From contig QGGY01000001.1 of NCBI GenBank assembly GCA_003148945.1, forward strand, positions 248,001 through 312,000: a stretch of 64,000 nt of DNA. The letters are read 5' to 3'. Below, in pieces: positions 51,913 to 61,116 of the stretch. The notes beneath the pieces were generated by a model, which saw only the letters and a list, made by a program, of their open reading frames with translations, made no database searches and was not told the origin of the DNA. Source of the stretch: Murimonas intestini. GTDB taxonomy: Bacteria > Bacillota > Clostridia > Lachnospirales > Lachnospiraceae. The translations under genes and the position numbers were made by a program. The number at the start of each line of letters is the position of its first letter. Within the stretch, counting starts at the first letter, position 1.

Positions 51913-53505
51913 ATGGAAGAAAAATGGAAGAGGATGCTGTTTTACATCTGCGCCCTGCTTTTTGTTATGGTAGTTTATATTGGAATGATTGAGCAGAAAA
52001 CGAAGGAACGTCTTCTGTCTGCCTCCCGGGAGGCGGCTGATATGTCTGAGGCGCTTCAGGCACAGGGGGAGGAAAAGGATACCGGGCCTGGCGGGACAGA
52101 GGATACGGAAGAAATCAGGACAGCCAGTGCAGGAGCGTCTGGGGAGACAGAAGCACAGAAAGAGACAGAAGCACAGGGAGAGACAGAAAACCGGAAAGAG
52201 ACAGAAGCGCAGGGAGAGACGGAAACTCAGAAGGAGTCAGAAGCACAGGGAGAGACAGAAACTCAGAAGGGGACAGAAGTGCAGGGTGTGACAGAGGTAT
52301 CTCAGGCAGAGCAGAAGACAGAAACGGGGAAAGAGGGCGGCCTTACAATTGAGGACTGCGGCGAGAACCCATCTATCCGGGTATTGATCTGTTCGGATAA
52401 TTATTCATATGATTATCACAGTGCCGTGAGTATCGGCTGTACATCTGATTTTATACTGGAATATTCGGGAAAGAAGGAAGAACACAGTACTTCTGAGGTG
52501 CTGGAACTGACACCTGAGAGTGAATACCTGGCTGACGGCATAATGACAATGACGCCATTAAAGGAAGAAGGTAAAATCATTCTTCCTAATCTGGCGCGTG
52601 CCGTACAGTGTCCTGCTTACTGTGGGAAGATGGAAGTGAGGGTGCAGGACGGGGCGCTGCTTGTTATCAATGAACTTCCTTTAGAGACATATCTAAAGGG
52701 AGTGGTGCCGAGTGAAATGCCGGCCTCTTATCCTCTGGAAGCCTTGAAAGCCCAGGCAGTCTGTGCCAGGACATACGCCCTCAAGAGCATGTCGGGCGGC
52801 AGGGCGGCAGAATATCATGCTGATGTGGACGACAGTGTCTCATATCAGGTATATAATAACAACAGACCTGACCAGAGGAGCACTGAGGCTGTGGAAGGGA
52901 CACGGGGAATGGTCCTCAAAAAAGGGGACGGCACGCTTGTGGATGCCCTTTACTATTCTACATCCTGCGGACGTGCCATGCAGGATGATCTCTCAGAAGA
53001 AGCTGTGTTCTGTGCATTTATGGATACAGGGGGGACGAAGGCATATGAGGCCTCGGAGACATGGTACAGATGGCAGGCATTTTTCTCAATAGAGGAACTT
53101 ACCAGGCTGGCCGGACTGTGGCAGGAGGGATTTGGACAGGTGTATGAAATGTCGGTGGCTGAAAGGCTGAAGAACGGATCTGCCCTCAGGCTCGCTGTAA
53201 GCGGCGAAGGAGGCAGTTTTGAAGTGGAAGGGGAATATTCTATAAGAAAGTTTTTATCGCCCCTGTATACGCCTGTAATCGCTCAGGACGGATATGAGGC
53301 GGACGGGATGAGCCTGCTTCCCAGCGCCTTCTTCTATTTTGTGCCGGAATACGAGGAAGGCACTCTCACAGGATATACACTGAAAGGGGGAGGCTATGGG
53401 CACGGCATCGGACTGAGCCAGAACGGGGCTAAGGGAATGGCTGATGCAGGGCTTGACTATACAGAAATACTGAGCGAGTATTATGGAGATACACTGCAGT
53501 ATTGA
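51913..53505 (+). CDS. SpoIID/LytB domain protein with a Glu/Thr repeat stalk
   Basis: A 530-residue membrane-anchored protein (LFYICALLFVMVVYIGMIE, ~8-26). Residues ~75-130 are a low-complexity stalk built from a degenerate ETEAQKE/ETEAQGE repeat. The SpoIID domain follows from ~215 (LPLETYLKGVVPSEMPASYP, then LEALKAQAVCARTYAL; ending YGHGIGLSQNGAKGMA). SpoIID is a lytic transglycosylase that trims denuded murein during sporulation; the domain is also used in vegetative LytB. The stalk DNA is tandemly repetitive. Confidence 0.9.
   Translation: MEEKWKRMLFYICALLFVMVVYIGMIEQKTKERLLSASREAADMSEALQAQGEEKDTGPGGTEDTEEIRTASAGASGETEAQKETEAQGETENRKETEAQGETETQKESEAQGETETQKGTEVQGVTEVSQAEQKTETGKEGGLTIEDCGENPSIRVLICSDNYSYDYHSAVSIGCTSDFILEYSGKKEEHSTSEVLELTPESEYLADGIMTMTPLKEEGKIILPNLARAVQCPAYCGKMEVRVQDGALLVINELPLETYLKGVVPSEMPASYPLEALKAQAVCARTYALKSMSGGRAAEYHADVDDSVSYQVYNNNRPDQRSTEAVEGTRGMVLKKGDGTLVDALYYSTSCGRAMQDDLSEEAVFCAFMDTGGTKAYEASETWYRWQAFFSIEELTRLAGLWQEGFGQVYEMSVAERLKNGSALRLAVSGEGGSFEVEGEYSIRKFLSPLYTPVIAQDGYEADGMSLLPSAFFYFVPEYEEGTLTGYTLKGGGYGHGIGLSQNGAKGMADAGLDYTEILSEYYGDTLQY
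52144..52295 (+). repeat. Tandem repeat in the stalk of the SpoIID-like gene
   Basis: Units of ~24 bp of the form GAGACAGAAGCACAG(A/G)(A/G)(A/G)A recur six to seven times with small changes, encoding ETEAQ(K/G)E. Such arrays change length by slippage or recombination without breaking the frame. Confidence 0.85.
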
Positions 53506-53535
53506 AGTTCGTCCCCAAAAGTGGTATTATGAGGT

Positions 53536-54399
53536 ATGAAGAAAATACAGAGGTTTATAATGAAGAAAATAAAGCAAGTAATTCTCTGGTGCTGGAAATT
53601 TTCCAGGAGAGTCAGCAGAGACAGAGTAGACGCCTACGCTGCCCAGTCCGCTTTTTTTATCATCATGGGTTTTATTCCGTTCCTCATGATGCTGCTTTCT
53701 ATGCTGCAGTATACCCCCCTGACATCGCCCCAGGTGATGGAGATGATAATGGATTTTATGCCGGAGTCGTTCAGAGATTATCTTCAGGGTATCGTGTCTG
53801 AGCTGTTTACAAGGTCTACGGCAATATTGTCGGGAACTGCCATAGCTGCCGTCTGGGCGGCCGGGAGGGCTGTGCTGGCCATGACAAAGGGGCTTAACTC
53901 TGTTTATCATATTGATGAGACGAGAAATTATTTTTATATGCGTCTGAGGTCTGCCTTTTATATTGTGTTTTTTATGATCGCGCTGATCCTGGCTATGGTC
54001 CTTCTTGTATTCGGTAATAAGATCCAGGAGGCCCTGCTTTCAAACGTTCCGTTTTTACAGCAGTTTTCGGGTTTCATTATCAGTGTCAGGACAGTGGTGA
54101 CGCTTGTTATCCTGGCTCTGCTTTTTTGGGGCATGTATGTGCTGCTGCCCAACAGGAGGCATGTTCATGTTTTAAGCCAGCTTCCGGGCGCAATTGTGAC
54201 GGCTTTTACCTGGTCTATTTTTTCATACGGTTTTTCCATCTATTTTGAAATGGTGGGACAGATGTCAAGGATCTATGGGAGCCTGACCACAGTCATCATG
54301 ATCATGCTGTGGCTGTATTTCTGTATGTGGCTGCTTTTTATCGGGGCTGAGATCAATATATATCTGGAAGATCCATATGGATATTTTGAAGGTATTTGA
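53536..54399 (+). CDS. YihY/virulence factor BrkB family membrane protein
   Basis: A 287-residue protein with about six membrane segments, starting after AAYAAQSAFFIIMGFIPFLM, the standard family opening, with WAAGRAVLAMTKGLNSVYHI, then RNYFYMRLRSAFYI and the C-terminal RIYGSLTTVIMIMLWLYFCM. The family function is unclear (once mis-annotated as RNase BN). The ATG at 53536 follows a modest purine run; ATG 53560 is possible. Confidence 0.9.
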   Translation: MKKIQRFIMKKIKQVILWCWKFSRRVSRDRVDAYAAQSAFFIIMGFIPFLMMLLSMLQYTPLTSPQVMEMIMDFMPESFRDYLQGIVSELFTRSTAILSGTAIAAVWAAGRAVLAMTKGLNSVYHIDETRNYFYMRLRSAFYIVFFMIALILAMVLLVFGNKIQEALLSNVPFLQQFSGFIISVRTVVTLVILALLFWGMYVLLPNRRHVHVLSQLPGAIVTAFTWSIFSYGFSIYFEMVGQMSRIYGSLTTVIMIMLWLYFCMWLLFIGAEINIYLEDPYGYFEGI

Positions 54400-54632
54400 C
54401 GGTGCGGGAAATAGAGGGCCCGGGATGGCTCACAGCAGGAATGGGCAGGAGCTTTTGAACGAAAATGTATGGAGAAAAATGCAAATGTCATGGAGAAAAA
54501 AGTCATCTTTGTGTGGGATGGCTTTTTTTACTGTTATTTTTCATGGAGAAGTGCAGGATTGTCCATGTATAAAAGTAGTTTATCCATGCTATGATTATTC
54601 CATCACAAAGAAGAAAGAAGGAGGAAGGTATT
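54400..54632. other. Intergenic stretch before the sugar ABC operon
   Basis: No gene is supported; a plus-strand open frame overlaps the YihY end but lacks an RBS. The sequence ATGGAGAAAAA recurs three times near 54470-54550. It presumably holds the operon promoter; a catabolite (CRE) site was looked for but none was convincing. Confidence 0.4.
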
Positions 54633-55973
54633 ATGAAGTTTAGAAAGGTGACGGCATTGCTTTTGGCAGCAGCGCTGGCAGCGGGAAGTCTGGCAGGGTG
54701 CGGCAGCGGTAAGAGTGCAGAGGATGATTCAGCGGAAGCCAAAAAAGTAGAAAATGAAGTGAACAAAACAGCTTCAGGAGAGGAAGTCACACTTACGATG
54801 CTCATAGATAACGGCACTGAGCCCGACGGGTATGAAGCAGTACTCGCCCTGGCTGAGGAAAAGCTCGGTATCCATGTAGACGTAGAGATCCGCCCCGGTG
54901 GAGATGAGGGGGACAATATCGTAAAGACGAGGCTGGCTTCCGGCGATATGGCTGATCTTTGTATCTATAATTCAGGTTCTCTTTTATCAGCGCTGAATCC
55001 GTCTGAATACTTTATTGATATGACAGATTCCTCTGTGGCATCTACATTTGATGAAGCTTTCACAAAAGCAGCAAGCGTTGACGGAGTGCTTTACGGCGTA
55101 CCATTTGGAAGCAGTTCAGCAGGCGGCGTAATGTACAACAAAGAAGTATATGAGAAATATAATCTGGAAGTGCCGGAGACTTGGGATGAGTTCATTGCAA
55201 ACTGTGACGTCTTAAAAGAAGCTGGTGAAAATGCTCTGATCGGTTCTTTTGGTGAGAGCTGGACAGCTCAGGTGCCATATCTGGCAGATAACTTTGCAGT
55301 CCTTCAGAAGGAGCCGGATTTCCCGGAAGGCTTTACAGCAGGCACAAAGAAATACGCTACCTCTGAGGCAGGCCTGAGAAGCTGGCAGAAGCTCGCAGCG
55401 ACTACACCGTATTATAACAAAGATTATCTTGCAACAAATTATAATGACGCATGCGATATGCTTGTTAACGGCGAAGGCGCACATTACATCATGCTGACAA
55501 TGGCTCTGCGCAATATTTATTCTCTGTACGGCGACGAAGTAAATAAAATAGGCTTCTTCCCGATCCCTGGAGATACACCGGAAGAGACAGGGCTTACTGT
55601 ATGGGCAGCAGGCGCTATCTATGGAAATAAGAATACAGATAAGGTAGATGATATTAAACGTTTCATGGAATTCTGGGTTTCAGATGAAGCAATCGATGCT
55701 TATGTAGAAAAAGTGCTTCCTGACGGACCGTACCACAATGGATATCAGCTGCCGGATACAGCTTACGACGCAGTTAAGGTAGATATGCAGAAATACTTTG
55801 ACGAAGGAAAGACAGCTCTGGCACTTGAATTCTTAACACCGGTAAAAGGTGCTAACTGCCCGGCTATCTGCCAGGAGCTCGGCTCAGGACAGACCACACC
55901 GGAAGAGGCGGCAGCAGCTTACGATGAAGACTGTAAGAAACAGGCTGTGCAGCTTGGACTTGACTGGAAATAA
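54633..55973 (+). CDS. Carbohydrate ABC transporter substrate-binding lipoprotein, family 1
   Basis: A 446-residue protein with a lipobox signal (AAALAAGSLAGC, Cys near 23). The SBP_bac_1 fold shows in VTLTMLIDNGTEPDGYEAVL, KTRLASGDMADLCIYNSGSL, GVLYGVPFGSSSAGGVMYNK and VYEKYNLEVPETWDEF. It captures an oligosaccharide or glycoside for the two permeases downstream. GGAGG precedes ATG 54633. Codon use is biased towards high expression, and a hairpin separates it from the permease genes. Confidence 0.94.
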   Translation: MKFRKVTALLLAAALAAGSLAGCGSGKSAEDDSAEAKKVENEVNKTASGEEVTLTMLIDNGTEPDGYEAVLALAEEKLGIHVDVEIRPGGDEGDNIVKTRLASGDMADLCIYNSGSLLSALNPSEYFIDMTDSSVASTFDEAFTKAASVDGVLYGVPFGSSSAGGVMYNKEVYEKYNLEVPETWDEFIANCDVLKEAGENALIGSFGESWTAQVPYLADNFAVLQKEPDFPEGFTAGTKKYATSEAGLRSWQKLAATTPYYNKDYLATNYNDACDMLVNGEGAHYIMLTMALRNIYSLYGDEVNKIGFFPIPGDTPEETGLTVWAAGAIYGNKNTDKVDDIKRFMEFWVSDEAIDAYVEKVLPDGPYHNGYQLPDTAYDAVKVDMQKYFDEGKTALALEFLTPVKGANCPAICQELGSGQTTPEEAAAAYDEDCKKQAVQLGLDWK

Positions 55974-55986
55974 AAGTGGTATATAA

Positions 55987-56020
55987 AAGGGCCAGCTGTC
56001 TATAAAGGCGGCTGGCCTTT
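55987..56020 (+). terminator. Intercistronic hairpin between binding protein and permeases
   Basis: AAGGGCCAGC and GCTGGCCTTT stem with TACTACA after it. It has too few T residues for full termination, so it probably lowers permease levels relative to the binding protein. Confidence 0.75.
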
Positions 56021-56044
56021 TACTACACAGAGAGGGAATGAAAT

Positions 56045-56902
56045 ATGAATAAAAAGAAAATCTATTCTACCTGGTTCCTGGCCCCTGCAATGTTAATTTT
56101 TCTTATTTTCTTTATAATCCCCATGATAACGTCCCTGTTTTTCAGTATGACTGTCTGGGATTTTAAAAATTTCACATTTGTGGGCCTGGATAATTTTAAA
56201 ATGTTTTTTTCAGAACGTTCTCTGAATATCGGTATAAAAAATACACTGATCTATGCAGTGCTTACATCTGGTTTAAAAGTTATCCTTGCATTTTTGATCG
56301 CAGTTTTCCTTTCAAGTGCAATAAGGACAAAAAATATCATCCGGTCTATCGTATTCTTTCCGAACCTGGTCAGCACCATAGCGATCGGAATAACATTTAC
56401 AGCATTTATGCATCCGTCAAAAGGTATTTTCAATAAAGTTATTGAATTCTTCGGAGGGACAGGGATCGACTGGCTGGGAAATATCAACCTGGCATTATTT
56501 TCGGTCATTGCAACAGATGTCTGGAAGGGCGTATCTATCGCAACAGTAATTTATGTGGCAGGTATCGCATCCATTGACAAGACATTTTATGAAGCTGCAT
56601 CGATAGACGGCGCCAGCGGCTGGCAGCGGTTAAAAAGCATCACGATTCCTCTCTGCCGCCCGGCAATGAATTCCGTTATCATCCTTTCATTTATCGGTGG
56701 TATGAGAAGCTTTGACCTGATCTGGGCTATGACAGGGGGCGGCCCCGGTTTTGCGACGGACGTTATGGCATCCATTGTTTACAAACAGTATGCTGCAGGC
56801 TTCTACGGGCTCTCCACTGCGGGCAATGTGATCATGTTTGTGCTGATTGCCGTTCTTGCGTTCCCGCTTCAGAAATTCCTGTTAAGTAAGGAGGTAGACT
56901 AG
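56045..56902 (+). CDS. Carbohydrate ABC transporter permease (MalF/LacF type)
   Basis: A 285-residue inner membrane subunit with six predicted segments and the EAA loop EAASIDGASGWQRLKSITIPLC near residues 184-205. The N-terminal WFLAPAMLIFLIFFIIPMIT and GVSIATVIYVAGIASIDKTF are typical. Likely forms a heterodimer with the next gene. No ATPase is encoded here, so a shared MsmK/UgpC-type ATPase elsewhere must power it. Confidence 0.95.
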   Translation: MNKKKIYSTWFLAPAMLIFLIFFIIPMITSLFFSMTVWDFKNFTFVGLDNFKMFFSERSLNIGIKNTLIYAVLTSGLKVILAFLIAVFLSSAIRTKNIIRSIVFFPNLVSTIAIGITFTAFMHPSKGIFNKVIEFFGGTGIDWLGNINLALFSVIATDVWKGVSIATVIYVAGIASIDKTFYEAASIDGASGWQRLKSITIPLCRPAMNSVIILSFIGGMRSFDLIWAMTGGGPGFATDVMASIVYKQYAAGFYGLSTAGNVIMFVLIAVLAFPLQKFLLSKEVD

Positions 56903-56903
56903 C

Positions 56904-57734
56904 ATGAAAAAAAGAAAGAGACTGCTGCTTCTGGGTGATATTATCGGTATGGTATCAGCTATCGTGATATTTGTTTTCCCGTTTCTTTTCATGTTCATAA
57001 ACTCCCTGAAGGACAGGCGCGAGGCCAATCTGCTCAGCATGGCTCTCCCGAAGGAATTCCTGTGGGAAAATTATAAAAAGGTTTTTGAGGCAAATAATTA
57101 CATTGTCCTGACAGCATTTAAAAACAGCTTCCTGCTGACGGTCCTTTCAGTATTAGGGCTTATCATAGTCTGCTCTATGGCCGGATACGTGCTCCAGAGA
57201 AGAAAAGACAGGACCATGAGCATTGTAAACTTTGTCATCATGACAGGGCTGATGATCCCGCCTGCTATCCTGCCTACTATCTGGGTAATGCAGGGGCTGC
57301 ATGTATACCGGACCTTATTTGGAATGGTGATGGTGGAGATCGCGCTGCAGATCCCCTTTGATGTTATGCTTTACCGCGGCTTCATAGGAACCATCCCTGT
57401 AGAGCTGGAGGAGGCTGGATATATTGACGGCTGCAAGCGTGCAAGCCTGTTTGGAAAGATCATTTTCCCGCTGCTCAAACCGGTGACAGCGACAGTAATC
57501 ATATTGAATGCGGTAGGCATCTTCAATGACTTTACTAATCCGCTGTACTTCCTTCCGGGAAGTAAAAATGCCACTGTCCAGCTGACGCTTTATAATTTTA
57601 TGGGACAGTATTCAAATTCCTACAATCTCCTGTTTGCTGACGTAATACTGATCACAGTCCCGATGCTTATTGTATTTATTATTTTTAATAAGCGTATTGT
57701 AGACGGTATGGTGGCAGGTTCCGTGAAAGGATAA
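56904..57734 (+). CDS. Carbohydrate ABC transporter permease (MalG/LacG type)
   Basis: A 276-residue partner permease. The EAA loop reads EEAGYIDGCKRASLFGKIIFPLL near 165-190, with VFPFLFMFINSLKD at the start. AAGGAGG lies 9 bases before ATG 56904, and only one base separates it from the previous stop. Confidence 0.95.
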   Translation: MKKRKRLLLLGDIIGMVSAIVIFVFPFLFMFINSLKDRREANLLSMALPKEFLWENYKKVFEANNYIVLTAFKNSFLLTVLSVLGLIIVCSMAGYVLQRRKDRTMSIVNFVIMTGLMIPPAILPTIWVMQGLHVYRTLFGMVMVEIALQIPFDVMLYRGFIGTIPVELEEAGYIDGCKRASLFGKIIFPLLKPVTATVIILNAVGIFNDFTNPLYFLPGSKNATVQLTLYNFMGQYSNSYNLLFADVILITVPMLIVFIIFNKRIVDGMVAGSVKG

Positions 57735-57762
57735 AAAACAGGAGCCAGATAAATGTTTTCGT

Positions 57763-57770
57763 GCTATAAT
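57763..57770 (+). promoter_or_regulatory. Extended -10 promoter for the two-component genes
   Basis: TGCTATAAT (57762-57770) is an extended -10 element upstream of the sensor kinase. It suggests that kinase and regulator can be transcribed apart from the permeases. Confidence 0.55.
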
Positions 57771-57801
57771 GGACAATACTGACAGTTTTGGAGGGGATGC
57801 G

Positions 57802-59565
57802 ATGAAATTTCAGACCAAAATGATCGTGGTGTATGCCGTTCTCGGGACACTGATTGCCTGTATAGCCGGAAGCATTTATTATTCTGTAAGTATGTCAAAG
57901 CTTACAGAGCAGGAGAACCAGAAGCTGAGGATCACTGCCAGACAGCTGGAGCAGCAGTATGAAGAGATGATCCAGTCCATGAAGGATGTAAGCCAATACC
58001 TGCTCAGTGACAGGGATACACTCTCTGCCATTACAGGGATCTCCTACATGGAGGATAAGGCGGAAAATGATATTTATCTGGCTCAGGCTGAAAAGACGAT
58101 CCAGGTACAGATAAGTACGGATTATATCACACGGAAATTTTACCGCGTGGTTTTCTGCAATGACAGATGCCTGCCTATAGCAAGCAACAACTGGCTGGAC
58201 CGGCAGATAATAAATGGCATTGATTATAAAGAGATGCCCTGGTATGAGAGGGCCAGGGAGAATCCCGATACATTTACGATCATGGGGGCTCATAGAGATA
58301 CATGGGGCAAACGTGATAATCCTGAAGTTTTTTCTGTTGTAAAGCAGATACAGGGGAAGGATATGGGGTACATTGAGGTCCAGAAAACTATGGACGATGT
58401 AGCCCGTGTGCTTCAGGCGGCCGATCTGGGCATGGATGTATGCCTGATGAACAGCGCAGGTGAGATCCTGTTCCAGAACAGGGAACAGGACGTGGAATTT
58501 AACAGGCAGTTCCTTGGAATACAGGATATACCGCCCGGGAAGTATGAAGACGGGCAGGGGAACAGCTGCCTGGCAGCCGGAATATATAATAAAAAGACAG
58601 ATACTATGATCCTTGTTCTGGAGGACGCAGGGGTGCTCAGGGAAGGTGCAGGATATATCTATGTGATATCTCTTCTTCTGATAGGCGGTGGTATGCTCCT
58701 GTCGCTTGGATATGTAATGATCGCCACAAAGCGCCTGACAAAGCCTATGCACAGGCTGCAGAAGGCTATACAGGATACACAGCTGGAGACACTGGACCAG
58801 CCTCTGGAATTTGATGACCCCAATGATGAATTCCAGAAAATGGCACGTGTATATGAAGAGATGAAGCTCAGGCTGAACAGAGCGATCCTTCAGGAAAAAA
58901 GACTTTCATTCCTGCAGCTGCAGGCGCAGTTTGACATGCTGCAGGCGCAGGTCAATCCGCATTTCCTCTATAATGTGCTGAATGTGATCTCAAACAGAGG
59001 CATTCTAAGCGGCGATGAGGTCATATGTGACATTTGTGATGATCTGGCGGGGATGCTCCGGTACGCGACAGATACGAAAGAGAAGTACGCCACGCTGGAA
59101 GATGAGACAGATTTCCTGAAGCTGTACTTTTCACTTTTAAAGTACAGGTATGAGCATAAGCTGGAGTATACGATAAATATTGATCAGGAGATCGAAAGGC
59201 AGATACTGCCGAAGCTGGTCCTTCAGCAGCTGGTAGAGAACAGCATAGCTCACGGGTTTGAAAACAGCAGCAAAATCATGAAAATCTGTGTGACAGGATG
59301 GCAGGAAGATGGGCGCTGGTATGTGAGTGTCCGGGATAATGGCGAAGGCTTTAAGGCGCAGGTCATGGAAGACCTGGAAAAAAGCCTGGAGAAGATCAGA
59401 AAGGATCTGACCACCAACCGGCAGCATGTGGAGATGAAGATCGGCGGTATGGGACTGATCAATACATATGCCCGGCTCTATCTGCTCAACGCAGATGATC
59501 TGGTTTTTAATATCCAAAATAATGAGGACGGTGCCCAGATTGTTTTTGGAGCATCCCTGAGCTGA
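57802..59565 (+). CDS. Sensor histidine kinase, LytS/YesM type
   Basis: A 587-residue membrane kinase: segment 1 (MIVVYAVLGTLIACIAGSIY), an extracellular region ~35-285 with QLEQQYEEMIQSMKDVSQYL coiled helix, segment 2 (YIYVISLLLIGGGMLLSLGY), a HAMP-like linker, the His_kinase box QAQVNPHFLYNVLNVIS with the phospho-acceptor His, and the ATP lid VLQQLVENSIAHGF, DNGEGF and GMGLINTYARL. ATG 57802 follows GGAGGGG. It probably senses the sugar or its binding protein outside and signals to the AraC-type regulator next to it. Confidence 0.94.
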   Translation: MKFQTKMIVVYAVLGTLIACIAGSIYYSVSMSKLTEQENQKLRITARQLEQQYEEMIQSMKDVSQYLLSDRDTLSAITGISYMEDKAENDIYLAQAEKTIQVQISTDYITRKFYRVVFCNDRCLPIASNNWLDRQIINGIDYKEMPWYERARENPDTFTIMGAHRDTWGKRDNPEVFSVVKQIQGKDMGYIEVQKTMDDVARVLQAADLGMDVCLMNSAGEILFQNREQDVEFNRQFLGIQDIPPGKYEDGQGNSCLAAGIYNKKTDTMILVLEDAGVLREGAGYIYVISLLLIGGGMLLSLGYVMIATKRLTKPMHRLQKAIQDTQLETLDQPLEFDDPNDEFQKMARVYEEMKLRLNRAILQEKRLSFLQLQAQFDMLQAQVNPHFLYNVLNVISNRGILSGDEVICDICDDLAGMLRYATDTKEKYATLEDETDFLKLYFSLLKYRYEHKLEYTINIDQEIERQILPKLVLQQLVENSIAHGFENSSKIMKICVTGWQEDGRWYVSVRDNGEGFKAQVMEDLEKSLEKIRKDLTTNRQHVEMKIGGMGLINTYARLYLLNADDLVFNIQNNEDGAQIVFGASLS

Positions 59566-59576
59566 AAGGAAGGTTT

Positions 59577-61082
59577 ATGTATCGAGTTTTTATTGCAGAA
59601 GATGAACCGGCAGCTATGAAGCATATATGCACTATCATAGAGATTAAATGTCCGGGCTTTGAGGTGGTTGGAACTGCTGATAATGGCAGGAGTGCGCTGG
59701 AGCAGATAGAAAAGCTGCAGCCGGATGTGCTGATCACGGATGTGAAAATGCCTGTCATGGACGGGATAACGCTTGTGAAAAGGATAGGGGAGAAATATCC
59801 TGAGATCTTGTCTGTTATAATAAGCGGCTATCAGGATTTTGACTATGCAAGGGAGGCGCTCCGCTCTGGTGTCTGTGATTATATCCTGAAGCCTGTCAAG
59901 CCTTCCACGTTTCAGGAGCGGATGAGAGTCATTCAGGGGAAACTGGATGAGGCATATTATGTGAGGCGCAACAGGATGATCCGGGAAATGTGCAGAGGAA
60001 TTCTGCCGGACGAAAAAAAGTTTGCCAGATTTTTTCCAAGCTCAGAGTATTATGTGGCGCTCTTCAGGAAAAACGGGCTGCCGAGGCGTTTTGTGAATTC
60101 CAGGGGAATAGAGATATTTTCTATCAGGGATGAGCAGATGATGGTCTATGGAAGAGACGAGATGGAAGCGCTTTACATATGCCCCAGGGAGCTTCTGTTC
60201 CACAACAGCTTTTATCAGCTGATGACCCATATGGCGGAAAAAGAGAAGGCTTCTGCAGCTTATTATACTATGGTGCTGCGGGAGGAGGCTGTGCCCGCCA
60301 TACAACTGCCGGAGGTGATTAAGATGCTTTATCAGACTCTGGATTACAGTCTTATCATCGGGAGAAAACAGGTGATTGTCAAGGAGGGGCAGAATCTGGA
60401 TGAGAAAGCAAATACGGGAAGCGGGATCTGGAACCCATATCTGGACAGGCTGGAGATCCTGGTAAAGGATCATGCTCCAAATAATAAGATCCAGGAGGAA
60501 ATAAAATGCTGTTTTATGAAATGGAAGGAGGAGGGGCATACACAGCTCTGGGTTGAGGATAAGGTGAGGGAGATGTTCGGAATCTTCCGCAGATATCACG
60601 CTCTTGACGAATCCATCGAGATGTGCGAATATTTCATTGATGAGGCTTTTTATTATGCCGCTGATATGGAGGGCCTGGCAGACAACATCAGGCAGATACT
60701 GGGCAGGAGCATGACAGAAGAGGCAAAGAGGATCAAGATAGATACTCCTGAATTTTTTGAGAAGATAGTCAAATATCTGCGGGAGCATCTGGCAGAGCCA
60801 CTGTCTCCCCAGGATATCTGTGAGGTGTTTGGGATCTCACAGACATACTTAAGCCGCCTGTTCAGGAAATACAGCACCATGGGATTTAATAAGACTTTAA
60901 ATCTGTTTCGGATAGAAAAAGCAAAAGAGATCATGAAAGACAAGAGCAGTCTTTATATTAAGGATGTAGCGGCTATGGTGGGCTATGGGGACCAGTTTTA
61001 TTTCAGCCGTATATTCCGGTCTGTAACGGGGATAAGCCCTACAGAGTACATGGAGAAGGACGGGGAAGAAAGCCTCATATAA
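59577..61082 (+). CDS. Response regulator, YesN type (REC plus AraC HTH)
   Basis: A 501-residue regulator. The receiver domain (1-120) has the acidic pair in FIAEDEPAA, the phospho-acceptor Asp in VLITDVKMPVMDG (~55) and KP in YILKPVKPST. A ~250-residue middle follows, and a C-terminal AraC HTH pair (ISQTYLSRLFRKYSTMGFNK, IKDVAAMVGYGDQFYFSRIF). It should activate the adjacent transporter and glycosidase genes. RBS AAGGAAGG before ATG. Confidence 0.94.
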   Translation: MYRVFIAEDEPAAMKHICTIIEIKCPGFEVVGTADNGRSALEQIEKLQPDVLITDVKMPVMDGITLVKRIGEKYPEILSVIISGYQDFDYAREALRSGVCDYILKPVKPSTFQERMRVIQGKLDEAYYVRRNRMIREMCRGILPDEKKFARFFPSSEYYVALFRKNGLPRRFVNSRGIEIFSIRDEQMMVYGRDEMEALYICPRELLFHNSFYQLMTHMAEKEKASAAYYTMVLREEAVPAIQLPEVIKMLYQTLDYSLIIGRKQVIVKEGQNLDEKANTGSGIWNPYLDRLEILVKDHAPNNKIQEEIKCCFMKWKEEGHTQLWVEDKVREMFGIFRRYHALDESIEMCEYFIDEAFYYAADMEGLADNIRQILGRSMTEEAKRIKIDTPEFFEKIVKYLREHLAEPLSPQDICEVFGISQTYLSRLFRKYSTMGFNKTLNLFRIEKAKEIMKDKSSLYIKDVAAMVGYGDQFYFSRIFRSVTGISPTEYMEKDGEESLI

Positions 61083-61116
61083 AAACATTATATTAATTAA
61101 CGGGAGGTAGCACAAA

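Noticed and set aside
51989-52291. 100-codon Arg/Gly-rich frame overlapping the SpoIID-like gene
   Set aside because: It is produced by the tandem repeat read in another frame (repeated RQKHRE).
54377-54643. 88-codon frame between the YihY and sugar-binding protein genes
   Set aside because: It begins inside the YihY gene, overlaps the next start and has no RBS.
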